NCBI GenBank assembly: GCA_947623455.1
Contig: OX392545.1
Coordinates: 23,361,501-23,425,500 of the forward strand
Length of the DNA stretch: 64,000 bases
From: Mimachlamys varia
Taxonomy: Eukaryota > Mollusca > Bivalvia > Pectinida > Pectinidae
Direction: 5' to 3'
The notes beneath the pieces were generated by a model that saw only the letters and a program-made list of their open reading frames with translations, ran no database searches and had not been told where the DNA came from. The translations under genes were made by a program, and so were the position numbers. Positions within the stretch are counted from its first letter, which is position 1. The number at the start of each line of letters is the position of its first letter. Shown here piece by piece: positions 11,812 through 24,400 of the stretch.

Positions 11812-12345
11812 TTTAAAGGCCCAATATAACTTCAGGAAATTTTTCCTGATTCTGAAAAAATCTATTTGATAACCATGCTAAAATAAGTCTAAAATGAAGT
11901 AAATCTGAGCGGTAACTAACAAGAAACTCTTGACAGAAAAATCCAAAGAATTGAAAATAATTCATGTGGGCCCCACTTCAACAACAAGCTGAAGTTAGAA
12001 GACGGTTCAAAATTGACGCATGATTACAAATACTGAGTTTCAGCTGCTGCTCTACTGGTAACCGCGTAAGAATAAAAATAAATGAGAGAATACCGAAGCG
12101 TTAACAAAATCATAATCCAAACTCAAAATCGATTAAACCAGTGGCAAAATATGAACAAAAGAAAGATTAACATGGAGACCCTTGCAAAAGTACAAGAGAA
12201 TAAGACCAGGTGTTCCGGAAGAGTAAGCGTCTTCTGCTTCATCATTTTTGATACTGCTGATATCAGTTAATCTATAAATATGTTAAGTTATTAGGCTTGA
12301 TTTTCGCTTCTACTTTTGCCGAAAGTTACGTATACTGGGCCTTTA
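11812..12345. mobile_element. MITE with AAAGGCCCA termini
   Basis: Left end TTTAAAGGCCCAATATAACTT, right end AAGTTACGTATACTGGGCCTTTA, inverted with an internal indel. About 530 bp, no transposase. Family not identified. Confidence 0.6.
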
Positions 12346-12786
12346 CTGGGCATTTAGCGGTTAAATTTCACAAAAAATTGACTATCAGATACTGAAAAAG
12401 AGAGCAGTGTCTCAAAGTCGATTTTTTTTTTGTGAAATAACCGCTTGACGTATCAAACTGAAATTTGGCAGTTTTTTTTCATTATGGTTTTAGATGATTA
12501 ATAACATAAAAAGAAAATTGGAAATTTAGTTTATATATTTTATTTTATTTTATCAAATTTCGCTATATTCTATATATATATAGTTATTCTCCTGGCCACA
12601 AGTGCCTGTGATTGGTAACGGAAATTTTCGTAACAGAATTTTAATTGATGTGTTATGCGCGGTCCTTGATGGCGGTTAATCTCAACTCATGGTCATACTG
12701 CGGTTTCTAACTCTTAATTGTTTCAACCTCCCGACAAGGGGGATGGTGGGGTGTATTAATCACATTTGATGTTCAATCCCTCAACA

Positions 12787-12808
12787 GGGGGGGGGGGGGG
12801 GGGGGGGG
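12787..12808 (+). repeat. Poly-G tract (22 G)
   Basis: Uninterrupted run of 22 G. Two more runs occur at 18815-18833 (19 G) and 23074-23087 (14 G), and a C run near 57758. 12.8-13.6 kb is otherwise AT-rich and shows no gene. Confidence 0.9.
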
Positions 12809-13671
12809 AGGTGGTAACGGAATTGTCCCTTTAAAATGTATGTACGGTCTGTATACATGTGTGGCAAAGGCCAGGTACTGGGGTATGTTTATTTGTACCT
12901 TTCCCCATTCCTGGCGTGAAAAGGGAATTGATGTTGATTAATAACAATGTACTCAATCAGCCTCAGAACCGAGGGGAAACCCTTCTTATAAGCTTACTAT
13001 GTAGCCATAAGTTGATGGTAATGGAAATTCCGTGTGAATTGACCCGGTGACACTAAATACATGGTAATAAAAACAGTGTTACATCTGAAAATTATTAAAC
13101 AAATTACACTTTGTGGTAATTATAGCCAATCAATCCCTTCATACGAAAATGAGATTTTTTCAGTCTTTTGTGTTGTGAATAACTTATTAACAAAAACTAC
13201 CATGTGAAGTATTTGGTCTGCGACAGTAACGGATATTACCCTATTCAGAATTTAAGTTGTGAATATTTAATAACAAATGGACAGTAACGGAACTTACCCT
13301 TTTCAGAATTAAAAAGCGTAAATAATTCATATAATTCAATGTATTGATTTGTGTGTTGTTAAGCGTTTAAACATTTATGTTTACTAATTATCTATAACAA
13401 AAATCTTACATTTTCCAATTTATTTTGATATTAATGCACACTAGGCATACAGTAGGCGCGACGAATTGCCCAAATCTATCCAAATCTATCCAAATTAACC
13501 TACCCTTATCTACCCAAATCGTACAAGTACACCACATTTTTAAGGAAACCAATAGCTTTATTAATTAATTATTCGCAAATATGATAATGGATGTCGTTTT
13601 CTCCAGGTTTTAGTCATCCAAACATCAGTAAGGGTTATCTCCCCTGTATCTTACTAAATTAAATTCATTAC

Positions 13672-14244
13672 TTTTTGAATATTTATGGAATAGTAAAGTT
13701 GATAAAGTCAAGCGAAATGTTATAGTTCAAACATATAGTGATGGGGGGCTTAAAATGGTAAATACAAGAGCGTTTATAGATTCATTAAAACTTGGATGGA
13801 TAAGGAGGTTGTATCACAGGTCAGGTAAATGGCAATCTATAATGAAATTATATACTGATATGCACACGCTTTCAACTTGTGGAGAAGGATATATTTCAGT
13901 GTGTCAAAATAAATGTAAAAATAATTTCTCGATAGATTTTTTTAAAGCATGGACAAGATTCAATAAGACAGATGAGGTAAGAAAATTAAAAAAAAACGGC
14001 TGTATTTGGAAAACACCACTGTGGTACGATACAAGCTTAATTAACTATTGGTAGAAAATCTGTATTTTACAGATCATGGTACAATAAGGGGTTGATTATA
14101 ATAAATGACTTAGTTAAAGATATTGACTCTCAAACTTTTTATACTTTTCAAGAATTCATTCAAGCATATCAAATTGACCGTACAAATTTTCTTCAATATC
14201 ACGGTGTCCTATCCATAATAAGAAAAAAATATCTACATGTATGA
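13672..14244 (+). mobile_element. L1/Tx1-like LINE, ORF2 C-terminal fragment
   Basis: Translates as ...EYLWNSKVDKVKR then DGGLKMVNTRAFIDSLKLGW IRRL, a motif arrangement (GGLKM-N---F--ALK--W--R) typical of the region after the reverse transcriptase in L1-clade ORF2. After a frameshift near 14050 it resumes as GRKSVFYRSWYNKGLIIIND and stops at 14242. No RT catalytic part and no ORF1, so a dead fragment. Assignment from remembered family pattern. Confidence 0.65.
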
Positions 14245-14339
14245 ATGATTCTAATAGAAGTACAATAATGTACCCATTTATACCTAGTAATGTTGAAACT
14301 TTTTAAAAAAGATAAAGGGAACAAAAGCATGAAAAAGCA

Positions 14340-14524
14340 TGATGACCCTAGTTGATGGTGACGAGTGTGATGATGATGATCTTTGTGGAAATGATCTCAT
14401 GATCAGATCACAATATTGACGATAATGATGTTGATGGAGACAGCATGGTATGATGATTATGATGATGATATATGTGAGGATAATGATGTTGATATATGTT
14501 GTCATAATGAAGATGATACATGTA

Positions 14525-14565
<41 letters not shown>

Positions 14566-14650
14566 ATGTATGATGATGATGATGATGACATGTGATGATA
14601 ATGATGATAATGTCTTTACTAATGCTGATGTTTTATTTGGGTTGTGATAA
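14340..14650 (+). repeat. GAT/ATG trinucleotide microsatellite region
   Basis: Imperfect GATGATGAT runs, longest around 14526-14590. Reading frames of mostly Met or Ile through it are composition artefacts. Confidence 0.9.
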
Positions 14651-14668
14651 TGAAGATATATGTGATGA

Positions 14669-14790
14669 TTTAAATCTTACCTAAATCTACTTCAATTTTA
14701 CCCAAGTCTGTCTAAATCATTTACCCAAATCTTACCCAAATCTATCTAAATCATTTACCCAAATCTTACCCAAATCTATCGAAATCTTAC
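14669..14790 (+). repeat. Short tandem repeat of ACCCAAATCT words
   Basis: Repeated TTACCCAAATCTATCTAAAT type units, echoed at 13466-13520. 14790-15190 shows nothing further; 15190-15262 carries a short repeat of ACATGTATATTACTTAGCTC. Confidence 0.65.
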
Positions 14791-15262
14791 TCAAACATAC
14801 ATGAATTATTTACTAAAAATGAATCTGATGTTTAATTAGCAATATCTATTCTCTTAGACATCTCTATAACATCATACACCCATTCCTTAATACAATTACA
14901 TCTTATTCATTTAGAAATGAAAGAATATAAGAGTGTTTTTAGAGCAGTTTGCATCGCGCAGCAGTAAATAAACTACGTTGTGATTTGGTCACAGTTGAAG
15001 CGAGTCGAATAAAGTTGTCGGAAGTCAGATTTCGGTTAGACCTAAGCATATTGAAAACGTCTCATAACAGTCAGTGGATTTAGGCATGTATAGAGCCTAG
15101 CTTATTGATGAAGGTATGATGAATGGTATTGGTGACATGTAATCAACTGGATTAGTGATTTGGCGATTTTTAATTTGGGATATTAACCGAAAGCTACATG
15201 TATATTACTTAGCTCTAAAAACATGTATCACTTAGCTCTAAGTACATGTATATTACTTAGCT

Positions 15263-17590
15263 CTAAAAACAAATACCCCAAACCAAGTACTCCGGCTAGA
15301 GCCTATTCCAGGCATATCAGATCATGATGCTGTCTTTCTTGAATTTTGTCATGTCCCACGAAAAATTATACAAAAACCCCGCAAGGTACATTTATACGCT
15401 AAAGCAAACTGGGAATCTATGAAATCTGAGCTGTCCTCCTTCTATCAGGAAATCTTAACCAATAGAATCTTGACTGTCGATGGCCTCTGGATGCATTTTA
15501 AAGACTTTATGCTCAATCTCATTGGTAAACATATCCCCCACAAAATGGCTAAAAAAAGAGATGGTAAACCCTGGGTTACTTCTGAACTAAAAAAGATGAT
15601 TAGGCAAAGAGACCGTCTTTATAAGAAATCAAAAAAGACTGGTAACCAAGCTATTAGAGAAAAATACAAAGCTGTTAAACACCAAATCCAAAAGTTATTA
15701 AGGCAAACATACTGGAATTATATTGAAGATATTGTCTCCCCAAAATCTGACGCCAATGAATTTAAACCCATGAAGAGGTTCTGGACCTATATTAAGCACA
15801 AAAAAACTGATTACAACGGGGTGGGTTCCCTTAAACAGGATGGCAAACTTTTTACCAAACCACTGGATAGAGCAAACATACTTAACAGGCAATTCCAATC
15901 AGCCTTTTCTTCTTCTGACGAAATTAGTTTGCACACTTTAGACCAAGACTATCCAAAATATGGCAGTTACCCTGAAATTTCTAACTTACAGATAACAGCC
16001 ATGGGAATTCAAAAGCTACTCCTCAAGTTAGACGTCAACAAATCTGCAGGGCCAGATCTCATAAAACCCAAGATCCTCAAGGAGTTAGCTACCGAATTAT
16101 CCCCAATCCTGTGTCTTATCTTCCAACGTTCCCTTGATACTGGTCACATTCCATCTGACTGGAGGATGGCTGATATTGCCCCTGTATATAAGAAAGGCTC
16201 TAAATATGATCCAGCAAATTACCGTCCTATATCCCTCACTTGTATCTGTTGCAAAATTTTAGAGCACATTATTGTCAGTAACATCATGAACCATGCTGAT
16301 ACACATCAGATACTTTACCACCTGCAGCATGGATTCAGACAATCTAGGTCATGTGAGAGTCAGTTAATTGAGTTCATTAACGACATCACAATTAACATGG
16401 AACTTGGGAAGCAAACTGATGTTCTCATCATGGACTTCAGTAAGGCATTTGACAAGGTCAGCCACCAACTTTTAATCCATAAGCTTAAGAACTTTGGGAT
16501 AGGGGGCAAAATAAATAAGTGGATTGAAAGCTTCTTAAGCAACAGGACTCAATCAGTTGTCGTTGAAGGGGGAAAATCCAACACTGTCCCAGTAAGATCA
16601 GGGGTCCCCCAAGGTTCGGTCCTCGGGCCGAGCCTTTTCCTCTTATATTAATGATATCACTGATGGCATCTCATCCACCACAAGGCTCTTTGCAGATGAC
16701 ACCATTATGTATCTTGCAGTTACATCAGAGCGAGATACTCAATCTCTGCAAAGTGACCTCATCAGACTAGGTAACTGGGAGCGTAAGTGGAAGATGGAGT
16801 TCCACCCAGACAAATGTCAGGTCTTATCTATTACTAGAAATAGAAATCCCATTGTCCATCCATATAAGCTTCACGGACATGAACTCCAACATGTGTCCGT
16901 AGCTAAATATCTGGGCATTACCATCAGCTCAGATATGAAATGGGCGCCTCATGTCAACAACATCACGAAGAAAGCAAATAACACCCTCAGCTTTCTCAGG
17001 CGTAACTTAAAAATATCATCTTCTGACATCAAAGAAAAGGCATATAAGTCCTTAGTCCGCCCTCAATTAGAATATGCAAGCTCAGTTTGGGATACCTATA
17101 TGAAAAAAGACACTGACAAGATAGAGATGGTTCAGCGCAGGGCTGCCCGTTATGTTACCAATCGTCATCGTAACACCTCAAGTGTTGGTAACATGTTAGA
17201 CCATCTTAATTGGCGCAGCCTTGCTGATCGCAGAAAAGATGCGAGGCTGACCATGTTTTTCAAAATATGCCATAGCAAAGTTGCCATCAATCCTAAACAT
17301 CTAATTCCCACATCAAGACGATCAAGGCACTGTCACCACAATACTTTCCAAACTATTCTTTGCAGAACGTCCGTGAGGAAAGAATCCTTCTTTCCCCGGA
17401 CTATCAACGACTGGAACACAATACCGCCTGAAATTTCATCAGCAGACTCTCTTTCTTCTTTCAAATCAGCCATCTCCTCTCACATATATTAATTCTGTTC
17501 TCCCCTTTCTTGCCATAACCAACCAAACATGACAGGATCTTCAATCAGTTGAAGTTGGTCATTATCTGGTAGAAGTAGAAGTAGAAGTAA
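15263..17590 (+). mobile_element. CR1-group non-LTR retrotransposon, 5' truncated, one frameshift
   Basis: The open frame starts with the last residues of an apurinic-type endonuclease (EPIPGISDHDAVFLEF, 15296 onward). It runs into a linker with KRDGKPWVTSELKKMIRQRD and then a full reverse transcriptase: DWRMADIAPVYKKGSKYDPA, NYRPISLTCICCKILE, HGFRQSRSCESQLIEF, DVLIMDFSKAFDKVSHQLL, SGVPQGSVLGP, then LFADDTIMYL (catalytic F-ADD). The frame breaks near 16648, within LFLLY/INDI, at an AT-rich word, and resumes to a TAA at 17492 with the usual C-terminus (SVAKYLGITIS, FFPRTINDWN). The 3' tail ends in GTAGAA repeats. 5' truncation within the endonuclease is typical of target-primed reverse transcription. 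CR1/L2/Jockey level only. Confidence 0.92.
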
Positions 17591-17756
17591 AGGTAAGCAC
17601 GCGGTACAGTTACTGACAAGATCACTGGTGCCAATTGGGTTATATGAAAGAGACGAAGATATCATAAGAAGATAATACAAACAGCAGAAAGTTTTAAAAA
17701 ATATACGTCATTTCGAAAAATATATACGTGTCCGTCTTAGATTTTAACAAACACGT

Positions 17757-17900
17757 TTTAATTAAAATGAACTAAAACGATCATTATATGCATGTCCCGT
17801 TATACTTTTCAAATGAATTAAAACGACAATTTTATACATGTCCTTTTATATTTATCAAATGAATAAAAACATCGTTTTATACATGTCCCGTTATACTTAT
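17757..17900 (+). repeat. Tandem repeat, about 57-bp unit, three copies
   Basis: Three copies of a unit containing TTATACATGTCCCGTTATAC and AAATGAATTAAAACGA. 17900-18340 shows no gene. Confidence 0.75.
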
Positions 17901-18339
17901 CTGAGAAAGCTGTTTTCTATGGCACTTTAAAATGAATGCAATTAATGAATTGCAGAAATGTGTCAATGATTAAAGACATTGAACATATTTGCCAAAAACA
18001 AATGAACTGGATATATTTTATTCTTACCAAAGTTTTTTCAATTAGTTTTGCACAACTTGCCTTTGTATGACATCGCGGACTTGGATTGCCTATTTTTCGG
18101 GCTTTTACAAGTCTACTTGGGCAACGTGTATTGGTCACATGGTTATTTGTTTACTTCCGGTAAACTAAAAAGAGAAGGGGTGGAGGTCCAAAAAATTCTG
18201 CTTGAATATCTTCATGGTGTTAATAATGGAAATCGTCCAAGATTGCAAATTCAATTTGAATAATTTACAGGCTCACGAATATATACTTTGATGTCTTACA
18301 AAAACCATAAATTTCCATTTAGAAATACCAAACTATACT

Positions 18340-18493
18340 TACGCCCCTTTGTATATTTTGACTAGTCCACATAGGAGAGTTTTGATTGGTCCATCTCTTG
18401 GGGCCATGAAGGACAAAGAATAATACGGGAAAATGGCGACGTATCTTTGGAGAAAATAACGGGATATTTTTGAGCACATAGGACTTGGCAGCC
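18340..18493 (+). promoter_or_regulatory. Probable ABCG1-like promoter and 5' UTR
   Basis: Directly upstream of the ABCG start. Contains TGATTGGTCC (inverted CCAAT box, 18384-18393) and AAAATGGCGACG (YY1-like, overlapping an out-of-frame ATG), then the start context GCAGCCATGGCGG, a good Kozak site. No TATA box. Inference only. Confidence 0.4.
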
Positions 18494-21400
18494 ATGGCGG
18501 AGTTATTGTGTACACATTCGCACCTTCCGTTGCCAATTGGGATTAGCGATGGCCGTAACAACAGTCGCAAATCATCGTCATCTGACAACGACTCGTCGTC
18601 GAAAGTTATCAACAGATTCGAGAATTGTCAATTTGCTAATATTTCTGAACGTAAAGCTGTAAATATTGAGTTCTCAGACTTGGTTTACAGTGTTAAACAG
18701 GGAAGACACAAAGGTATTCATTTCTTAAATCACGTACCATATTCGTAGCAATGAGATAGTGATTGACATCGGGCATATATATATGATTCGATGCCGTTTG
18801 TGTGTACATGTGTTGGGGGGGGGGGGGGGGGGGTCAGATCTACCGAGATCTACCAGGCTATCAAGCTCTAATGCTAACATACACTGTTAACTGTTAACTC
18901 TACTGTAGTACTCTACTGTGGATATGTGCAATAACGTTAGATTTTATGTCTGAAGAGGTAAGCAGGTAGCAAGTGTAATCAAACACAGAAATTGATTAAA
19001 CCCAGCAAAGTAAAAAATGGAAATGGTCTAGATCTGAAGACTGATGATAGTATCACATTGTAGTCATAACTGTATCTATGTAGCCGTCCCAGTATTTAGC
19101 GGGTCAGATATAGTCAGAACTCTTCAGACTATCTATGTTACATTCCGCAGAGACCAGTATGACTTTAATGCTGTTTACAGTGTAAAATGAAAAAAGGGCA
19201 GACTAACATGTTTCCTGCTGTGAAGTGTGAATATATATATATGTATAGGATAGGGGCCAAAATGTCGGAGTGGTTAAGTCATCTTGCGATCCATATCCCT
19301 CCATCACTGGCACTGGGTCAAGGGTTCAAGGCCTACAATGTTCATCTATGTACAAGAATATTTATTTTGAGTTGTGTGTTTTACAAATTACATTATATTT
19401 AGGTCAACAGAGGTATTTTTACGATGGAGTACATGCAGTCTCTTAGCACTTTTTCTTGGGTACATGTGATAATTCAAGTATTATATATATATGTCAAGTT
19501 TGGTGTTTGGAAAGAAACAGTCTTGTAGCAGTTAAGTACCTGTGCATATCCTACATACTGTCATAGGCCTCAAACCTAATAGGCCTATATTTGGTTCAGT
19601 CTGATTACATGCAGATCATAATTGTAGCTTCGTTTCTCTAAACTTGCATTAGACCTGACATCAACCCAGTGTTCAAGATAGAATGCGTAATTGCGTTTTT
19701 CATTCATAGTTTATTGGCAAAAAAATGTACAAAGTTTCAGTTTGTGTGTGGTGACACCCCTGCAAACCGCAGCAGTTTTGTACATTTAACCCGAATCAGT
19801 GGTCCGGTAAAACATTTATTGGTAGTCACAGAGTGTGAAGTAAAGAGACAAGAAATGTCACTAGAACATGAACTCTATGGGATGTAGTTGGATCCTTGTG
19901 TAACAGAAAGTGAATAAGTTAAGGATCTGCATTTGATCAGATTAATGCTATACATATATATATATTGGTCATAGTAAATGAGGCCTTTCAGTGACTTGTG
20001 ACCTCATTATGTGTGGGCACTCTTGTTTTAAGGACACTGGTATTAAATCTCTTAACACATTTATACATGTACTCCCTGCTGTTTTTCCACAATTTAAATG
20101 GACTTGTTTACCCTTTTGTAACCTGTAGATAACTTCCATGAACATTATTAGCCTGTTCAATTCCCTGTTTATAACCATGGGCACATCAGGCCATAGAGAG
20201 TGAAACACTGACATCATACAGCTGTGTGGTATAAACAGTAATATATAGACTGTAATCAACTCTACAACTCTCCTGTCAGATTTAGGTTATCTATCCTACC
20301 ATATTGTCTATAATTAACACCCACTACCCTATAAACTCTCTAGCATAGCTCCATGTTTTTTGGAAATTGTAAATAACGCCCCTTTCAGTTTCTAGACCTA
20401 ACCAGTACAGTTATACAGCGGTTTATAGATATGATTTAAATACATGTACATGTAGTAAGTGTAATGTTTTGGGGAGGAAATGGAATAAGCACCCCATTCT
20501 AGACCTTACCAGTATACGTATGGCTTTATGATTTATATGCATGTAGTAATGTTATTTTGGGTATTATTTCTGGTGATCATGGTTAAATCTTGTACAATGT
20601 GAAAAGTACAAGATCAAGATTCCCCAACCGTCACATTGTGATATTTACAATTATTTGCTATCCTTTTGTATAAGTAACAACAGTGATAACTTTGAGTTAA
20701 AATTTTTATTTTCTTGGACCCCCCCCCCTCCCTCCTCTATAGGCCACCTTCTTGGACCCATGCGCCCACCATTTAATACTGAACAAATGCCTGTATACAA
20801 ATGTACATTGGATGTGGTCCTATATACCTTGCACTTTATATAATAATAGATCAGTGTCAGATAAAGTTTGACAGATTATAGGTCAGTACACCTATAATAT
20901 AATTGGGTCAATGTCAGTATACCTGTTTCCCTACATGCTGTATCCCAGCATTAGGACCAGGAATTTGTACTAGTTGAGTTCTCTGCTGTAATCACCTTTG
21001 ATAACTCTTTACTTGGATTACTATATAGATTAGGATAATTCTGTACAAAAATGTATCATTGTTCACTAGGACTTTCAAAACAAAAAATATTTTCACAAAT
21101 AAAACATGTATACTTCAAAATACTTTGATTATACCCAACTGTACATACACTCACATGTATATCACGAATTCGTGTATTTTGGGACTTGATTTGAACATTT
21201 GATTCAGGATAAAATACAGAACAATTTCTTTCTGTTTAGTTACTGTACATGTTCTTATGCAATATTTTTCATCATTCAAGCTGAATTTATTATGTGTGCA
21301 TGCACATGTATATATATATATAAATGTTAGAAAAAAGTCAACCAGCAACAAAGTTGAAGATGTCAACTTAAAGTGGCAGCACTAATGTTTTGTTGCCTTT

Positions 21401-24400
21401 AAATGCAACAGGATAAGGCACAAGTTATACAAGCCCATTCCTATAAGGGGCTTGTATAACTTGTGCCTTATAAGGACTTAGGTGTTCCGACATTCTATCA
21501 CTAGCCCTCCACCTCTGGGTTGTGAGTTCGAATCTCAGGTGGGGCAGTTGCCAGGTACTGGTTTAAACTTTTTCTCTGTGTACTCTGGCTTTCCTCCACC
21601 TTCAAAACCTGGCACGTCCTTAAATGACCCTGGCTGTTAATAGGACGTAAAACTAAATAAACCAAACCAAATCAACCTATACATAGAACACAACATATAT
21701 ATTTCTAAATAATAAATATTCAAAATGGTAGTTATTGAGTTCTTTACAATCACATGCTAAGTCACACATATTAAAGAATCTTCAGTTTTTTGATATTTAT
21801 CACACTGAGAAATAGAGGTGGAGGGAGGGGGTACTTGTTATTATTGACTATTAGCAAATGCATGACATTTTAAATTAACCTAAACTTTGTTGTTTGTTGA
21901 TTTTCTTTCAATATTATCAACCAGACAGTGAGAAAAACTAATATGTTTCTTATATAATTTATGTACATGTATTAATTTATGGTACTTTAGGTAGATGAAC
22001 TTGCTGATAATGCACTAGTACTGTCAAATATTATTATAGCACAAATACATGTACATTTGTATATTAGGATAAGCTACATATATATACAGTACGTATATAA
22101 CTTATGATTTCTATATTTATTGCTCATTTTTCACATAACTGACCCGTTCAGTCATGTCATACGGCCATGTCATAAAAATGGTATTACACATACTGTCACA
22201 GAAGAAATCTGCCTTTCTTATAGAGAATTAGTTTGAATGTTTTTGTATATTTTCTCATAGATATAAGTTATGTGATAAATAGAATCTTAGTGTCATTTCA
22301 ATGTAATATGGAATTTCTTAAACTTGTGAAATAGTTTAATATGTCACTCGCCTAAAGGCTTAGTGGCATATTAAATTATCTAACTCGTTAAATAAATTCC
22401 ATATTACATCAACACTCATGTAAGATCCTCTTTTTATATAGTAGTATATTTTATGTACACTTTAGGCCCACTCCTCTAATAGTGAGACATATATGTGTTG
22501 CAATACCAACATATTGTACACTACGTACGTATACTGTATATGGGATCAGTGAGTACCTCTGTAATTGTATTTGATCAAAGTCCATAACACACCAGTCCAA
22601 TTCTGTATTTGTGTCCAGTGGCAGCTTTGTGATAGTGTATATTGTATACACATACATTGTGTGTAGCTATATACACATTTCAGATAAGCATAATTAATTC
22701 ATACATAATGCAGATTAAATCAAACTATTTTCTTTATTACGTTATATTGCATAGATTTACAGATCATAGCGGTTGGTGAATTTAGTCTGATTTACATTAG
22801 AATGAATTAGGTATTTAAATTGACAAGAATGTGCACATACATGTGTATACAAGTTGCATTCCTACGTGAATGAATGCTTAGGTATTTCCAGGAAATTTAC
22901 ATTTATATATTGGAAGCTGCTTAAAATTTCATCGTTTAGAATTTAGTATAAGTTACAGTACTAGTTTACATACATGTTTATCATACGTATATATCAAAAT
23001 GATATCTCTCATAATCAGGAATCGGTAAATTAAAACACAAACCAAGAAAGTCACTCACCTTTCATAATAATTTGGGGGGGGGGGGGGTTACGTTGGTGGT
23101 CTACATATAGATTTTTATTGGTGTGAGTTTGGTTAATTCATTATTTGAGACCCTTGGGTTATCCTCAAGTTATCACTTGATATTAAAATGTGACATGCAT
23201 GGATCAATATAATAGCAACAAGTGAATTTAATATGATATTAATAATATCATTTTAATTGAGTGCAAAAGCCAGGCTCTTGATGCTATATAATTTATTTGA
23301 AGAGCCTGGCTTTTGCACTCAATTAAAATCTTTCATTCTTTGAAAAAATATAGACATATTAGAAGATATTCATGTCTACCACTTAGCAATCTAATTAAAA
23401 TCATCACTTGATCTTCATGGGCGGATTGGTCGAGTGGTTAACACTCCGGCCTTCCATGCAGGTGGCCGGGGTTCGATCCCTGTAATCGTTATACGCATGG
23501 AACATTCAGAGAAAGTGTTTTTCTCCTGCCCACACAACTCCAACAACCCAGGTGGAGTATAAAATGGCCTGGGGTGTTGCAGTATCTGTGCTGTAGCATT
23601 CAAGTGAGGTGGCACTCTAAAAGATGCTGTTGGAAACAAGGTCCCACTACAAACAGAACACAATTCATCTCCAGCACACACAAATACATACAAACACTTA
23701 TGGAGATATTAACCAGGTGGTATAGGACAAGTAGTTAGCGCCTGATCAGGCAGCTCCTGCGAACTCCTCAGAATTTTATATGATAGAATGGTATATGTTA
23801 ATTGTATTGATTATATGAGAATTGTATATCTATGTAGTGTAAAGCGCTTTAAAGTGGCTTACATGTATGTTAGCTAGATAGGGCGCTATATCAAATGTTG
23901 TATATTTATTGTATATTTATTTATTTATTCAGTTCCATAAACTTCTTTCTGCTGCATCAAGATCTGAGGACATCCCATAGGAGGTCACGTTCAGATGACC
24001 TTTTGCATAAGCCAATCAAATTACTACTTTCAGAATCTGAAATGTGGATTTTTGAGGCGACAAAGCTTGCATAATCGCAATTGTACATTTAGTCATTTTG
24101 TCACCGAAACGATAATATGGAATAATTTGACGAAATGACTTGATGCAAGATGACAGGTCATTGGAAAATTATTTTATTGTAACTTAAGTAAAGAGGCGAC
24201 AAAGGTCATCTGAACGTGACCCCTATAGAATGTCCTCAGATCTTGACGCAGCAGAGAGAAGTTTACAGAACGACACGTAGATCAACATATGATTTTAATC
24301 AGATTGACCAGTAAGCTAAAGGGAAATTCCCTAAAGCTTGAAGCTAGAAGGTGACCTTAATTCTATGTACAATTAAATCTGCCACATTCACTATGTTGTC

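Noticed and set aside
14450..14647. Met-rich 65-codon frame
   Set aside because: Trinucleotide microsatellite.
23418..23490. tRNA-Leu/Ser-like gene
   Set aside because: Good promoter boxes but no clean cloverleaf end, and a SINE-like body follows directly.
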